Assembly: GCF_002950945.1 (NCBI RefSeq)
Contig: NZ_CP012673.1
Location: 124,001-188,000, forward strand
From: Sorangium cellulosum
GTDB taxonomy: Bacteria; Myxococcota_A; Polyangia; Polyangiales; Polyangiaceae
Direction of reading: 5' to 3'
Length of the DNA: 64,000 bases
Shown: positions 9,801-17,519 of the stretch, in pieces
Layout of the letters: each line of letters begins with the position of its first letter
How positions within the stretch are numbered: the first letter of the stretch is position 1
Position numbers and translations under genes: made by a program
Notes under the pieces: model-generated
What the model saw: the letters and a program-made list of their open reading frames with translations, nothing else
Databases searched by the model: none
Told to the model about the DNA's origin: nothing

Positions 9801-10614
9801 GCCCGTCGTGGTCGCGCCCGCCGGTCACCTCCTCGCGGCGGCGGAGCTCGGCGAGGTACCGGTCCAGGTTCCGCAGGCCCTGCGCGAGGTAGTCGTCCTC
9901 GCGGTCGGCCTCGGCCGCGAGGTCGGCCAGGGACGCGAGGCGGCCGATGATCTCGTCGAGGGCGCGCTCGCGGTCGAACGGGTCGCGGCGCCAGGGCCGG
10001 GTGAAGTCGCGGTGCTCGGCGAGCTTGTACGCCGCGCTCCGGAGCAGGTCGCGCGGGCCCTGCGCGCCGTCGCGCGGGCGCCGGCGGAGGATGCGGCGCA
10101 CGCCCTCGGGCGGGTCGTTCAGCGTGCGCTGGAACCAGGCGTCGAAGGCCTGATCGAAGAGCGCCTCGGCGTGGTCCGCGGCCGCGACCTGGAAGAGCGG
10201 ATCGACGCGCGCCTCCACCGGCCACTCGCGCAAGAGGTCGGCGCAGAAGGAGTGGATCGTCCCGATCCGGGCCGCCTCCAGGTGCGCGAGCGCCTCGTCG
10301 AGCCGCGCGCGCTCGGCCGGTCCGGCGGCGGGATCGCTGCGCGCCCGCTCGATCTCGGCCCGGAGGCGCAGCTTCATCTCGCCCGCGGCCTTCTCGGTGA
10401 AGGTCACCGCGACGATGCGGTCGAGCGTCCCGCCGCCCTCCTCGGGCCCCTTCCGGAGCACGGCGACGATCCGCGACACGAGCGCGGTCGTCTTGCCGGT
10501 GCCCGCGGCCGCCTCGACGACGAGCGTCGTCCGGAGATCCTCGCGGATGCGGCGCCGGGCCGGCTCGTCCGCGAGCTCCCGCACGCCGCGCGCCCGGCCC
10601 GGATCGGCGGTCAC
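6871..10614 (-). CDS. AddA-like UvrD-family helicase-nuclease
   Basis: ATP-dependent DNA helicase with a C-terminal nuclease domain, expected in double-strand-break end processing. The 1247-residue product has a P-loop AAAGTGKT (34-41), TFTEKAAGEM (motif Ia), HSFC, VDEFQDTDPLQ (Walker B/motif II), GDPKQSIYRFR (motif III), MTVHRAKGLEFPVV (motif V) and VAATRARDLL (motif VI). The last ~80 residues carry GVVDLSF and VIDFKTG, the RecB-type PD-(D/E)XK site. Between helicase and nuclease (DNA about 7380-7680) lie Ala/Gly-rich stretches with runs of Ala. The start chosen is GTG at 10614, just before the conserved region. The upstream extension is GC-rich and Arg-rich. No AddB partner is in the window, and AddA normally works with AddB. 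Confidence 0.85.
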   Translation of the reverse strand: MTADPGRARGVRELADEPARRRIREDLRTTLVVEAAAGTGKTTALVSRIVAVLRKGPEEGGGTLDRIVAVTFTEKAAGEMKLRLRAEIERARSDPAAGPAERARLDEALAHLEAARIGTIHSFCADLLREWPVEARVDPLFQVAAADHAEALFDQAFDAWFQRTLNDPPEGVRRILRRRPRDGAQGPRDLLRSAAYKLAEHRDFTRPWRRDPFDRERALDEIIGRLASLADLAAEADREDDYLAQGLRNLDRYLAELRRREEVTGGRDHDGLEAELAELARWKEWRWKGAGKSFGADLSRAEVLALRDRVKAELDAVLTAASADLAACLSRELRPPIEAYDALKARAGKLDFLDLLLCARNLLRSSRGVREELNLRFSHLFVDEFQDTDPLQAEILLLLAADDPAETDWMKARPLPGKLFVVGDPKQSIYRFRRAEVALYEATKARLVACGASVLYLSTSFRSAPSIQEAVNGAFAPLMQGGGDERPGARAASQARYVALERFRDDPVGQPTVIALPVPRPYGDFGKISDFRVRQSIPDAVGAFVHHLIHAGRGSASGERRWTVTERERPRERVPLEARHICLLFKRFQTFGEDATRAYVRALEARRIPHVLVGGRSFHDREEVMAVRSALSAIEWPDDELSVYAALRGPLFALTDDVLLLYRDRFQRLHPLFQPDDAALEAAMAGGARPLREVAEALAVLGRLHRERNRRPIADTIGGLLDETRAHAGIAIWPTGEQALANVLRVMDLGRRFEAGGATSFRAFVERLEADAERGEVAEAPVVEEGTEGVRIMTVHRAKGLEFPVVILADPASPAVHQQPSRHVDPELNLWAEPIAGCVPAELWERRDEVLRRDREEAVRLAYVAATRARDLLVVPAVGDARPGDGSSDGWLDVLHPVLYPAPRERRNARPGDDLGCPRFGTDTVLERSARCEADERDAVAPGVHAPMVGAHRVVWWDPGALDLDREPEAGLRQQRILQADAGGAGGVGGAAAAAAGGRGQLGFAQPGLQGHEAWQEARERAIRDGAAAAVRVKTATELSHEAAAAAAAAAAAEAAGVAEGAAGGAGRAQGGAARGGRADALPVISFEQTAIAREGRPFGKRFGTLVHAVLAEVDLRAGEDEVREVAAAQARLLAAPAEEVDAAVAAALAALDHPLLRRAAESAARGACERETPLLLRLPDGTLVEGVVDLSFRESVGDVGIWTVIDFKTGSDAGTAHAAQEAQVRLYVEAIAEATGERARGVVLRV

Positions 10615-10939
10615 GGGCGCCCCCGCGCGGGGCGGGCGCGCCGCACGACGCCGCGCGGCGCGATCGCGCCGGCGGGGCCCGGGGAGGTGAGGAGAACGTA
10701 CGGCACGAGGTGGCGGGTCGGGGCTGCCGAGGGGGTAAGGTGGCCCAGATCGGCGGCGAAGGAAACGTCGCACCGCGCCGCAGAGGGGCCCCGGGCTCCG
10801 CGGCGGACCCTTTCCGCCGGAGCGCCCCGCTCTGCCAGCGCGCGCCGGCGGACCACGTCCCGTCCGGCGTTCCGTTCCGGAGCGACGTCATCGGGCCCGA
10901 AGGTGAGGGTTCTTGTGCTAGCAGCAGGGGACCTGAGCC
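10615..10939. other. Divergent promoter region
   Basis: A 325-bp gap between the AddA-like gene (minus) and the first UbiA gene (plus). It is GC-rich and Arg/Pro-coding in every frame, with no family match seen. The last 40 bases, up to the UbiA start, are less GC-rich, as expected for a promoter, but no consensus box can be named. Confidence 0.4.
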
Positions 10940-11899
10940 ATGCGCGTCGAGTCGATGAGCCCTGGAGCGCGGTGGTGGTACGCGCTCAAGCCCGCGAGCT
11001 GGCCGAAGGTGCTCGTCCCCGCCCTGTGCGGCCAGGCCGTGGGCGCGGCCGCCGCCGGCCGGCCGTCCGCGGGCGCGCTCGCCTTCGGCGCGGCGTGGAT
11101 GCTGGCCGACGTCGCCTTCGTCGTGCTCCTCAACGACTGGGGCGACCGCGGGGTCGACGCCCTCAAGCGCCGGATGTTTCCGCACGGCTGCTCGCCCAAG
11201 ACCATCCCCGACGGCATCCTTCCGGCGAGGGCTCTCCTCCTCGCCGGCCTCGGCGCCGGCGCCGCCGCGCTGCTCGTGGCGTGGGGCGCGGGCCGCGCGC
11301 TCCACCGTCCGCTCCTGCTCCCGCTCGCCGTGCTCGCCCTGGCCGTCTTCGCCGCGTACACCCTGCCGCCGCTCCGGCTCAACTACCGGGGCGGCGGCGA
11401 GCTGCTCGAGATGGTCGGCGTCGGCGGCGTGCTGCCCGTGCTGCACGCCTATGCCCAGTGCGGCGCGGTCGCGCCGCCGTGGCTGGGCGCGCTCCTGCCG
11501 GGGCTGCTCCTGCTCTCGCTCTCGAGCGCCCTCGCCAGCGGCCTGTCCGACGAGGAGAGCGACCGCGCCGGCGGCAAGCGCACGCTGACCACCGCGCTCG
11601 GCAACGCGGCCGCGCGCCGGGCCGCGGAGGCCCTGCTCGGCCTCGGCGCGGTCCTCTGGCTCGCGGCGTCGGCGCTCGCCGATCGCGCCCCGCCGGCCTG
11701 GTCGGTCGCGCCGGCGGCCGCGATCGCGCTCGGGTTCCGGGCGCGGCTCGTCAAGAAGAGCGCCGCCGCGGTCACGAACGCCTTCGCCGCGCAGGCGGCC
11801 TACAAGGCCGACCTCCACCGCGCGATCTGGTGGGGGACGGCCGCCCTGTCGGCGGCGGTGCTCGCCGCCGGGCTCACCGGCCGGGGTGCGCCGAGGTGA
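10940..11899 (+). CDS. UbiA-superfamily prenyltransferase (first of two)
   Basis: Integral membrane enzyme of the UbiA superfamily, which transfers a polyprenyl chain to an aromatic, lipid or isoprenoid acceptor. The 319-residue product has about eight hydrophobic segments. The two Asp-rich Mg-diphosphate motifs are NDWGDRGVD (65-73) and SDEESDR (about 203-209). YTLPPLRLNYRGGGELLEMVGVG matches the MenA branch. The usual Gly-Gly after the first motif is replaced by HGCSPKTIPDG, which is odd. It begins a four-gene run; its stop overlaps the GTG of the next gene (GTGA). The acceptor is unknown. Being followed by an unknown protein, a second UbiA and a lycopene-cyclase-like protein suggests isoprenoid or carotenoid tailoring, or a quinone variant. 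Confidence 0.85.
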   Translation: MRVESMSPGARWWYALKPASWPKVLVPALCGQAVGAAAAGRPSAGALAFGAAWMLADVAFVVLLNDWGDRGVDALKRRMFPHGCSPKTIPDGILPARALLLAGLGAGAAALLVAWGAGRALHRPLLLPLAVLALAVFAAYTLPPLRLNYRGGGELLEMVGVGGVLPVLHAYAQCGAVAPPWLGALLPGLLLLSLSSALASGLSDEESDRAGGKRTLTTALGNAAARRAAEALLGLGAVLWLAASALADRAPPAWSVAPAAAIALGFRARLVKKSAAAVTNAFAAQAAYKADLHRAIWWGTAALSAAVLAAGLTGRGAPR

Positions 11900-12651
11900 C
11901 CCAGCCCCCGGCCACCCCCGCGCTCCCCGCGGAGGAGCGCGACGCGCTCGCGCGCCTCACGCCGCTGCTCGGCGCGCGGGCCTCGGTCGCCCCGGACCGG
12001 CCGTGTGCGCCCACCCCGCTCGCGCTCGTCGAGCAGGTCATGGACGGCAGCGACGGCAGCGAGGACGAGGCCCGCGCCCGCGCCCTCGCCCGCGGCCTCG
12101 GCGAGGTGATCCGCGCGGTCGCCGACAACTTCCCCGACAACATCTTCTGGGACCTCGACTACCTGACCTTGTGCCTGTGGCAGGCCGGGAGCGCGCCCGC
12201 GACCCTGGACTTCGCGCGCCGGGTGGTGTCGCTCTGCCTGGGCTTCGGCAACAAGTCGAAGCTGCGCTTCCGCTACGCGCACGACTTCCTCTACGGCTAC
12301 GACTGGGCCCGCTGGGTGATGCGCAAGCCGGAGGAGCGCGCGGGCGTCGGGCCGTTCGACCTCGCGTTCTTCGACTACCTCGACGGCCGGCAGCAGGCGC
12401 TCTGCGAGCTCGTGGCCAGCAACGACCGCAAGTACTCGCCGCTGAACGGCCGGGAGTTCCGCAACCCCTTCTCGTTCATCCGCGAGCCGTCCGAGGAGCG
12501 GCAGCTGCACTGCCTGCTCGCCCAGGTCGATCTCATCCCGCTCAAGGCCTGGCGCCTCGACGGCGAGCGCCGCTGGGACCTGCCGTTCACCGACCTGCGC
12601 GCAAGGCTCGCCGAGCGCCTCGGCCTCGCGCGGGCAGGCGACGGGCGATGA
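11896..12651 (+). CDS. Conserved-looking protein of unknown function in the UbiA operon
   Basis: A 251-residue soluble-looking protein that I do not recognise. It has no signal peptide or membrane segment. The middle part is rich in aromatic and charged residues (DNFPDNIFWDLDYLTLCLW, RFRYAHDFLYGYDWARWVM, FDLAFFDYLDGRQQ). This composition suggests a helical bundle with a functional core, not a chance frame. The GTG at 11896 overlaps the preceding stop and its own stop overlaps the next ATG, so it is translationally coupled on both sides. That placement between two prenyltransferase genes argues for a role in the same pathway, as an enzyme or a scaffold. No catalytic motif can be named. Confidence 0.75.
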   Translation: MTQPPATPALPAEERDALARLTPLLGARASVAPDRPCAPTPLALVEQVMDGSDGSEDEARARALARGLGEVIRAVADNFPDNIFWDLDYLTLCLWQAGSAPATLDFARRVVSLCLGFGNKSKLRFRYAHDFLYGYDWARWVMRKPEERAGVGPFDLAFFDYLDGRQQALCELVASNDRKYSPLNGREFRNPFSFIREPSEERQLHCLLAQVDLIPLKAWRLDGERRWDLPFTDLRARLAERLGLARAGDGR

Positions 12652-13562
12652 CGGCCGGCCCGGGGTCGCTCGGGGCCTGGCTCAAGGCGTCGCGGCTGGC
12701 CTCGCAGCCCTCCATCGCGCTCCCGCTGCTGCTCGGGCAGCTCGTCGCGACGCGGCCTCTCGGCGACCGCGCCCCGCTCCACCTCGGGGCGCTCGCCGCG
12801 GTCCACCTCTTCGGGCTGCTCGACCAGCTCTTCATCGTCTACGCCAACGACGTCGCCGACCAGGAGACCGACCGCCGGAACCGCACGGCCACCCCGTTCT
12901 CGGGCGGCTCGCGTGTGCTCGTCGAGGGGCGCCTCTCCCCGCGCGCCCTCGCCGCCGCGGCCCTCGCCTGCGCGGCGGGGCTCGTGGCCGTCTCGGTCGG
13001 GCTCGCGGCCGCGCGCGGCGCGCCGCTGCTCGTGCCGCTCGCGCTCCTCGCGATCCTGCTCCTCTGGGCCTACAGCTACCCGCCGCTCCGGCTCTCCTAC
13101 CGCGGCGGCGGCGAGCTGCTCCAGATGGCCGGCGTCGGCGCGGTGCTGCCGCTCTACGGCTACCTCGCGCAGGGCGGCGCCCCGGGCCGTTTCCCCTGGG
13201 CGCTGCTCGTGTTCCTGCTGCCGAGCCACCTCGGCTGCGCGATCGCCACCGCGCTCCCCGACGAGCCCTCCGACCGCGCGAGCGCAAAGCGGACATTACC
13301 CGTGCGGCTGGGCGGCGAGCGCGCGGCCCGGTGCATCGTCCTCCTGAACGGCCTCTCGCTCCTGCTCGCGCCGGTCGGCCTCGGCGCGCTCGGCCTCCGG
13401 GCGGGGGCGGTCCTGCTCGTGCCGGCGGCGGCGACGCTCGCCGTGCTGCTGGCCCGCCCCGCGCCGCCCGGCTCCCGCCTCCTCCTCGTCCGGGTCGCGG
13501 CCGCGGCGACCGCCACGCTGTCGCTGGTCGGCGCGGTGATCCTCGGCCTCGCGGCGCGCTGA
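12648..13562 (+). CDS. UbiA-superfamily prenyltransferase, MenA-like (second of two)
   Basis: A 304-residue integral membrane prenyltransferase. The first Asp motif is NDVADQETD (about 67-75), followed by PFSGGSRVLVEG, the Gly-Gly segment typical of 1,4-dihydroxy-2-naphthoate polyprenyltransferases (MenA). The second motif is PDEPSDR (about 204-210) followed by AKRTLPVRLG. SYPPLRLSYRGGGELLQMAGVG parallels the first UbiA protein of the operon, so the two are distant paralogues. The ATG at 12648 overlaps the previous stop (ATGA). A role in menaquinone synthesis is possible, but no other men gene is present. Pairing with a lycopene-cyclase-like gene makes an isoprenoid acceptor equally likely. 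Confidence 0.85.
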   Translation: MTAGPGSLGAWLKASRLASQPSIALPLLLGQLVATRPLGDRAPLHLGALAAVHLFGLLDQLFIVYANDVADQETDRRNRTATPFSGGSRVLVEGRLSPRALAAAALACAAGLVAVSVGLAAARGAPLLVPLALLAILLLWAYSYPPLRLSYRGGGELLQMAGVGAVLPLYGYLAQGGAPGRFPWALLVFLLPSHLGCAIATALPDEPSDRASAKRTLPVRLGGERAARCIVLLNGLSLLLAPVGLGALGLRAGAVLLVPAAATLAVLLARPAPPGSRLLLVRVAAAATATLSLVGAVILGLAAR

Positions 13563-13575
13563 GCGGGCCGGCGCC

Positions 13576-14295
13576 GTGACCCACGACTTCCTCGTCCTCT
13601 CGCTCCTTTTCCTGCTGCCAGGGGAAGTCATCTGGTGCGCGCGGCCGGATCTGCGCCCGCTGATGAGGCGCACGGCGCTCGCCTCGCTGCCGTTCGCGGT
13701 CACCGAGCGGCTGTTCTATCCCGCGTACTGGACCCCGAAGTTCCTGTTCGACCTCGCCGATCACCTCGGGTTCGGCATCGAGGACGTGCTGTTCGTCGTC
13801 GGGCTCAGCTCCTTCGCGTGCGCCGCCTATGCCGTGGTGTTCCGCCGGACGCCGGTGCCGTGCGGCGCCCCGCGCGGCGCGCCGTGGCGGCGGGCGGCGG
13901 CGGCGATCGCGCTCGCGATCGGGGCGGCGGTCGCGCTGCTCGCGGCCGGCGTGCCGATCCTCTATGCCGCCGTGGCGGCGATGCTGGCGGTCTCCGGCGC
14001 CCTCCTCGGGATGCGGCCGGACCTCATCGCGCCGAGCCTGCTCGGAGCGGTCCTGTCCGCGGCGATCTACCTCGTCCTGTGCCTCGCCTTCGCGGCGCTC
14101 GTGCCCGGCGTGTTCGAGCGCACGTGGCGGCCCAGCGTGCTGCTCCCGGGCAGGGCGCTGCTCGGCGTGCCGGCCGACGAGATCCTCTACGGGCTCGGCG
14201 CGGGCCTCTCCGCCACGGTGTTCCCGGCGTGGGCCTTCGGGCTCCGGTACGTCCGGTACACCAGCGCACCCCCGGCCGGGCCGCCGGCGCCCTGA
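13576..14295 (+). CDS. Lycopene-cyclase-domain membrane protein (CrtYc/CrtYd-like fusion)
   Basis: A 239-residue polytopic membrane protein with two similar halves. In each half a hydrophobic stretch ends in an acidic motif, GIEDVLF (about 63-69) and GVPADEILY (about 196-204). The R-P-D-L of the second half also fits the heterodimeric lycopene-cyclase family (CrtYc/CrtYd or CrtYe/CrtYf). Members cyclise or otherwise modify carotenoid ends, and some work next to UbiA-type lycopene elongases. The start is a GTG 13 bp after the previous stop, so it is the last gene of the operon. The match is by motif and topology, read by eye, so the family call is moderate and the substrate is inferred. Confidence 0.65.
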   Translation: MTHDFLVLSLLFLLPGEVIWCARPDLRPLMRRTALASLPFAVTERLFYPAYWTPKFLFDLADHLGFGIEDVLFVVGLSSFACAAYAVVFRRTPVPCGAPRGAPWRRAAAAIALAIGAAVALLAAGVPILYAAVAAMLAVSGALLGMRPDLIAPSLLGAVLSAAIYLVLCLAFAALVPGVFERTWRPSVLLPGRALLGVPADEILYGLGAGLSATVFPAWAFGLRYVRYTSAPPAGPPAP

Positions 14296-14324
14296 GGTGT
14301 CGGCCGGTGCCGCGCGGCTCATTA

Positions 14325-14339
14325 GTAAATACTATTTAC
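14325..14339. terminator. AT-rich 15-bp palindrome between convergent genes
   Basis: GTAAATA-C-TATTTAC is a perfect palindrome with 7-bp arms in otherwise GC-rich DNA. It is placed between two convergent genes (stops at 14295 and 14361). It may be a shared terminator-like or protein-binding element, although the stem is weak. Confidence 0.4.
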
Positions 14340-14360
14340 ATCACGGGCGAACGAGGGGGC

Positions 14361-15335
14361 TCACCGGGGGACCACGTCGCAGAAGAAGTCGAGGGCTGTC
14401 CTCAGCTCGAAGGCCGATTCGCTGCCGCCGCGCTTCGCGACGAAGATGTCGAGCGGGTACGTCTTGCCCTTGTCCAGCTTGATGTCGAGGTGAGCGGCCC
14501 GCTCTTCGATGTCGATGCCCGTCTCGATCCCTGGTGTGGCCGCGTCGCGCCCGTCGCTGGCGAGCACCCGGATCCTGTTGATGAACACCCAGACGTTGTC
14601 GTTCGCCTGGATCTGAAGGGTGTCCCCGGGGTGGTACCTGAAGCTCGCGTGGAGCTCGTACGTGAAGCCGCGCGTATCGCTGGGGGCGCTCTGCTCCGCG
14701 GGGCCGGCGGGGGAGAAATGCCTGCTGCCGAGCGTGACGCGGTTGCCCTGCTCCGTCTCTTCGAGGCGGAACTCGGGGACGTACGGGAAGGCGTCGTTGA
14801 CGCCTTGCACGTCGCCGAACCACGACGTGAAGTCCTCGGCGCTGACCCCGTGGCCCGCCGACGAATCCGCGTTGTAGACCGGTCTACCGGCGTGATCCAG
14901 CTCGGGCTTGATGAGCTCCTTCAGGCCCTTGGCGCTGGAGCTCTCCGGGGCCGGGGGCATGCCCGGGGTGCTGAGGGACCTGAAGCGGCGCACCGTCCCC
15001 GCGAGGTTTCGCGCGCACCTCTTCTCCCATTCTTGTTTCGACATCTCGCCGCCGGTGTTGCCGGTCCCGCCGTTGAAACTGGCGGGATCTTCCCCGGCGA
15101 GCGCTTCGCCGCCGCCGCCACCGCCGTAGTCGCTGCCGCCGCTGCCGCCAGCCCCCTTGTTTTCAGGCGTCTCGTCGGGGTCCGTCGGGGATCCGGCCGT
15201 GTTGTCCCCGCTGACGATGATGGCGTTCTCGAGCGGGCACCCGGCGAGCACGAGCGCCGAGCACGCGAGGAGCAGGACGCCGGCGGGTCGCGTGGCCGCC
15301 GGGCGGGGGGATGTCGTCGGCCGGGACAGGGTCAT
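14361..15335 (-). CDS. Fibro-slime-type lipoprotein
   Basis: A 324-residue predicted outer-surface lipoprotein. A signal peptide ends in the lipobox LVLAGC (Cys33) and is followed by a Gly/Ser/Asp-rich linker to about residue 95. The C-terminal domain contains FTYELHASFRYHPGDTLQIQANDNVWVFINR and DKGKTYPLDIFVAKR. These are the beta-sandwich hallmarks of fibro-slime domains (a PA14-like fold found in Dictyostelium and myxobacteria). The ATG at 15335 follows AAGGAGG. Function is unknown beyond surface location; family members are thought to bind polymers or calcium. A second fibro-slime protein is at 50033-50929, closer to the canonical sequence. It appears monocistronic. Confidence 0.8.
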   Translation of the reverse strand: MTLSRPTTSPRPAATRPAGVLLLACSALVLAGCPLENAIIVSGDNTAGSPTDPDETPENKGAGGSGGSDYGGGGGGEALAGEDPASFNGGTGNTGGEMSKQEWEKRCARNLAGTVRRFRSLSTPGMPPAPESSSAKGLKELIKPELDHAGRPVYNADSSAGHGVSAEDFTSWFGDVQGVNDAFPYVPEFRLEETEQGNRVTLGSRHFSPAGPAEQSAPSDTRGFTYELHASFRYHPGDTLQIQANDNVWVFINRIRVLASDGRDAATPGIETGIDIEERAAHLDIKLDKGKTYPLDIFVAKRGGSESAFELRTALDFFCDVVPR

Positions 15336-15539
15336 CGAGAGCGCCTCCTTCCCCGTGGATGCCGCCTGGCGTGCTGAGCCTTCGCGGAATCGTTCTCGAC
15401 GGCATCGTTCTTCGCGGCGCCGTGTGGTCAGGTGTCGCGCCTCGTGGCGGTGAGCGCCGCGCGAGGAGCGGCCTTGTGCGGCCCGTGTCTCCGCGTCAGG
15501 CAAACGCGCCATCGCGGCGCGAGCGGACGTGCGATCGGC

Positions 15540-16910
15540 TCACGCCGCCTCGCCGCCGAACGCGACGGGCACCTCGGAGACGGTGACGCGGAACTTGCCG
15601 CCCCGGGTGACCGGGATCTCGTCGACGACCTGCATCTGGATGCTCGCCCGGTCGCCGAGCAGCCGGCGGATCTCGCGCTCGATGATCTGCGACGTCTCCG
15701 GCCGGTAGTTCTCGCCCGGCATGATCTTGATCGTGATCGCCCGCGTCTTGTCCTGGTGGATCTGGTAGCGCGACACCGTCGGGTGATCCTTGAAGAGGTG
15801 GGGAAAGAACTCGCCCGCGAGGACCTGCCCGTCCGGCCCGACGATCATGTCGAGCACCCGCCCCTCGACCGAGGCGAGCAGCGGCAGCCCGCGGCCGCAC
15901 GAGCAGGGCGCCTCGGCGGCGACCGCGATGTCCTCGTTCTTGTAGCGGAGCAGCGGCATCGACCGGCACACGAGGTCGCTCACGATCACCTCGCCGGGCT
16001 CGCCGGGCTTCGCGGGCCGCCCGCCCGCGTGGAGCTCGACGAAGGCGTTCTCCAGGTTGAGGTGCTTGCCCTTGTGGCGCTCGCACTCCGCGCCGATGAG
16101 CATCACCTCCCGGCAGCCGTAACGGTCGAAGACCGGCGCCTCGAACGCCCGCTCGATGGTCTCCCGCTGGTGGCTGAAGAGCCGCTCGGCGGTGGCCACG
16201 ATGCCCCGCGGCGAGGGCAGCTTGCGCCCCGTCTCCAGGGCATAACGCGCCGTGTAATAGAGCGGGCTCGTGTACCCGATGACGAGGTTCGGCCGGTAGT
16301 GGACGATCTGCTTCACGACCGACGCGAGCCGCGCCTCCGAGAGGTCCCACGCGCTCACCATCTTCTTTCGCAGCACGGCCTCGTGCACCGCGCGCTTCGC
16401 TTGCTTCCAGCGGGGCTCCGCCGCGGTCGGGGTGCCCCAGATGTGGAGCTCCTTCTCCCCGATCCGCCCGCCCGCCCAGCCGTCGGCGCGCATGGCCGCC
16501 GCGAACCGGCGCTCGTAGGTTTCGTGGTCGTAGTAGAATTGCACCGGCGCCCCGGTCGACCCGCCGGTGCCGCTCTTGTAGAGCTTGCCCTTCCACCCCG
16601 TGGCGATCATCTCCCTGCCGTTCGCGCGGATGTCCGCCTTGGTCAGGACCGGGAAACGCACGAGATCCCCGGGCGCGTGCACGTCTTTCGCGCGCACCCC
16701 GTGCTCGGCGAAGCGGCGCCCGTAGTACGGCACGTTCCGCTCGGCGAACTGGAGCGCCTCGAGCATCTTTCGCCAGTTCAGCTCCCGGAGCTCCTGCTCA
16801 GGCCGCCATTGCGACCGCTCCAGCTCCTTGAGGTAGGTCAACGTTGCCCGCCCTCGGAGCCGGTTTTCGTAGAACGGGAACAGGACCTCGCGAAAGAGCA
16901 TTCCGTACAT
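15540..16910 (-). CDS. CapK/PaaK-like adenylate-forming ligase
   Basis: A 456-residue protein of the phenylacetate-CoA ligase / CapK superfamily, which activates a carboxylate as an acyl-AMP. I see SGTGGSTGAP (about 110-119, ATP phosphate binding), a YGCREV segment (about 262-267), a SCGR Cys-rich site as in many CapK proteins, and a C-terminal subdomain ending in TRGGKFRVTVSEVP with the usual lysine. The N-terminal FPFYENRLRGR and LERSQW are typical of CapK proteins, which act in surface polysaccharide synthesis. The start is set at ATG 16910, where family homology begins; a GTG at 16979 is an alternative. No polysaccharide genes adjoin, so the substrate is unknown. Confidence 0.85.
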   Translation of the reverse strand: MYGMLFREVLFPFYENRLRGRATLTYLKELERSQWRPEQELRELNWRKMLEALQFAERNVPYYGRRFAEHGVRAKDVHAPGDLVRFPVLTKADIRANGREMIATGWKGKLYKSGTGGSTGAPVQFYYDHETYERRFAAAMRADGWAGGRIGEKELHIWGTPTAAEPRWKQAKRAVHEAVLRKKMVSAWDLSEARLASVVKQIVHYRPNLVIGYTSPLYYTARYALETGRKLPSPRGIVATAERLFSHQRETIERAFEAPVFDRYGCREVMLIGAECERHKGKHLNLENAFVELHAGGRPAKPGEPGEVIVSDLVCRSMPLLRYKNEDIAVAAEAPCSCGRGLPLLASVEGRVLDMIVGPDGQVLAGEFFPHLFKDHPTVSRYQIHQDKTRAITIKIMPGENYRPETSQIIEREIRRLLGDRASIQMQVVDEIPVTRGGKFRVTVSEVPVAFGGEAA

Positions 16911-17519
16911 ATCGCGGGCTATCCTCTCGAATCTGCACGAGGAGTCAAGTCGTGCTTTCGCGTAACCGCTCCGGGTCACCTGGTGCTGCGGCGATCCAGG
17001 GAGGGAGTCGTGGTTCCGCCCTGGGTGATCCTGGAGTCGGCGTTGATCCCGCTCGGCCGAGGACGTCGTGTCCAGCCGGCGTCCTCAGCCGTCGATCTCG
17101 GTGACTGCGACTGCCGGGGAGCCGAGGTCAAGGGCAGGTGATCGGCGGGGCGCTGCCTGCCTGTCCGGTTGCAGATCGGCACCAGGTTGCAGCGGCGATA
17201 TCCACCCTGGCGCTGCGCGCGGCAGGCGAGCGGGGAGCGCCCGCCGGAGGGGGCGAATCCGGGCGAACGTGACGTGAGCTCCGGAGGCGCTGTCGGCGTG
17301 TGGAGCTCGATCCGCGGCTCGGGCAGAGCCCGCGCGGAGCGCGGAGGACATGGCGGGTCTTTGCGGGATTGGCGGGATTGAAGAAGAGCGCGCCCCGCGC
17401 CGCGCGCCGCCTGGAGGGCGACGGCGGCGCGGGGCAGGGCGATCAGACGTCCGGCCCGCAGGCGCGCCCGGAGGGCCTGGGCGCGCCCTGAGGCCGAGCC
17501 GTCAGGGCGGGCTCCCGGC
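16911..17519. other. Intergenic region, no gene supported
   Basis: About 610 bp between two minus-strand genes. Several frames are open because of base composition, but none has a ribosome site and a family match. Near 17212-17228 there is a segment resembling part of the 42-bp inverted-repeat arm seen at 2639 (GCGCTGCGC plus GGCAGG), perhaps a degenerate copy. The region should include the promoter of the CapK-like gene. Confidence 0.4.

Noticed and set aside
6340..12651. A plus-strand open frame of over 2100 codons antisense to the AddA-like gene
   Set aside because: It is Arg/Pro/Ala-rich without domains, lies opposite a gene with all helicase motifs, and only its last part coincides with the real gene at 11896.
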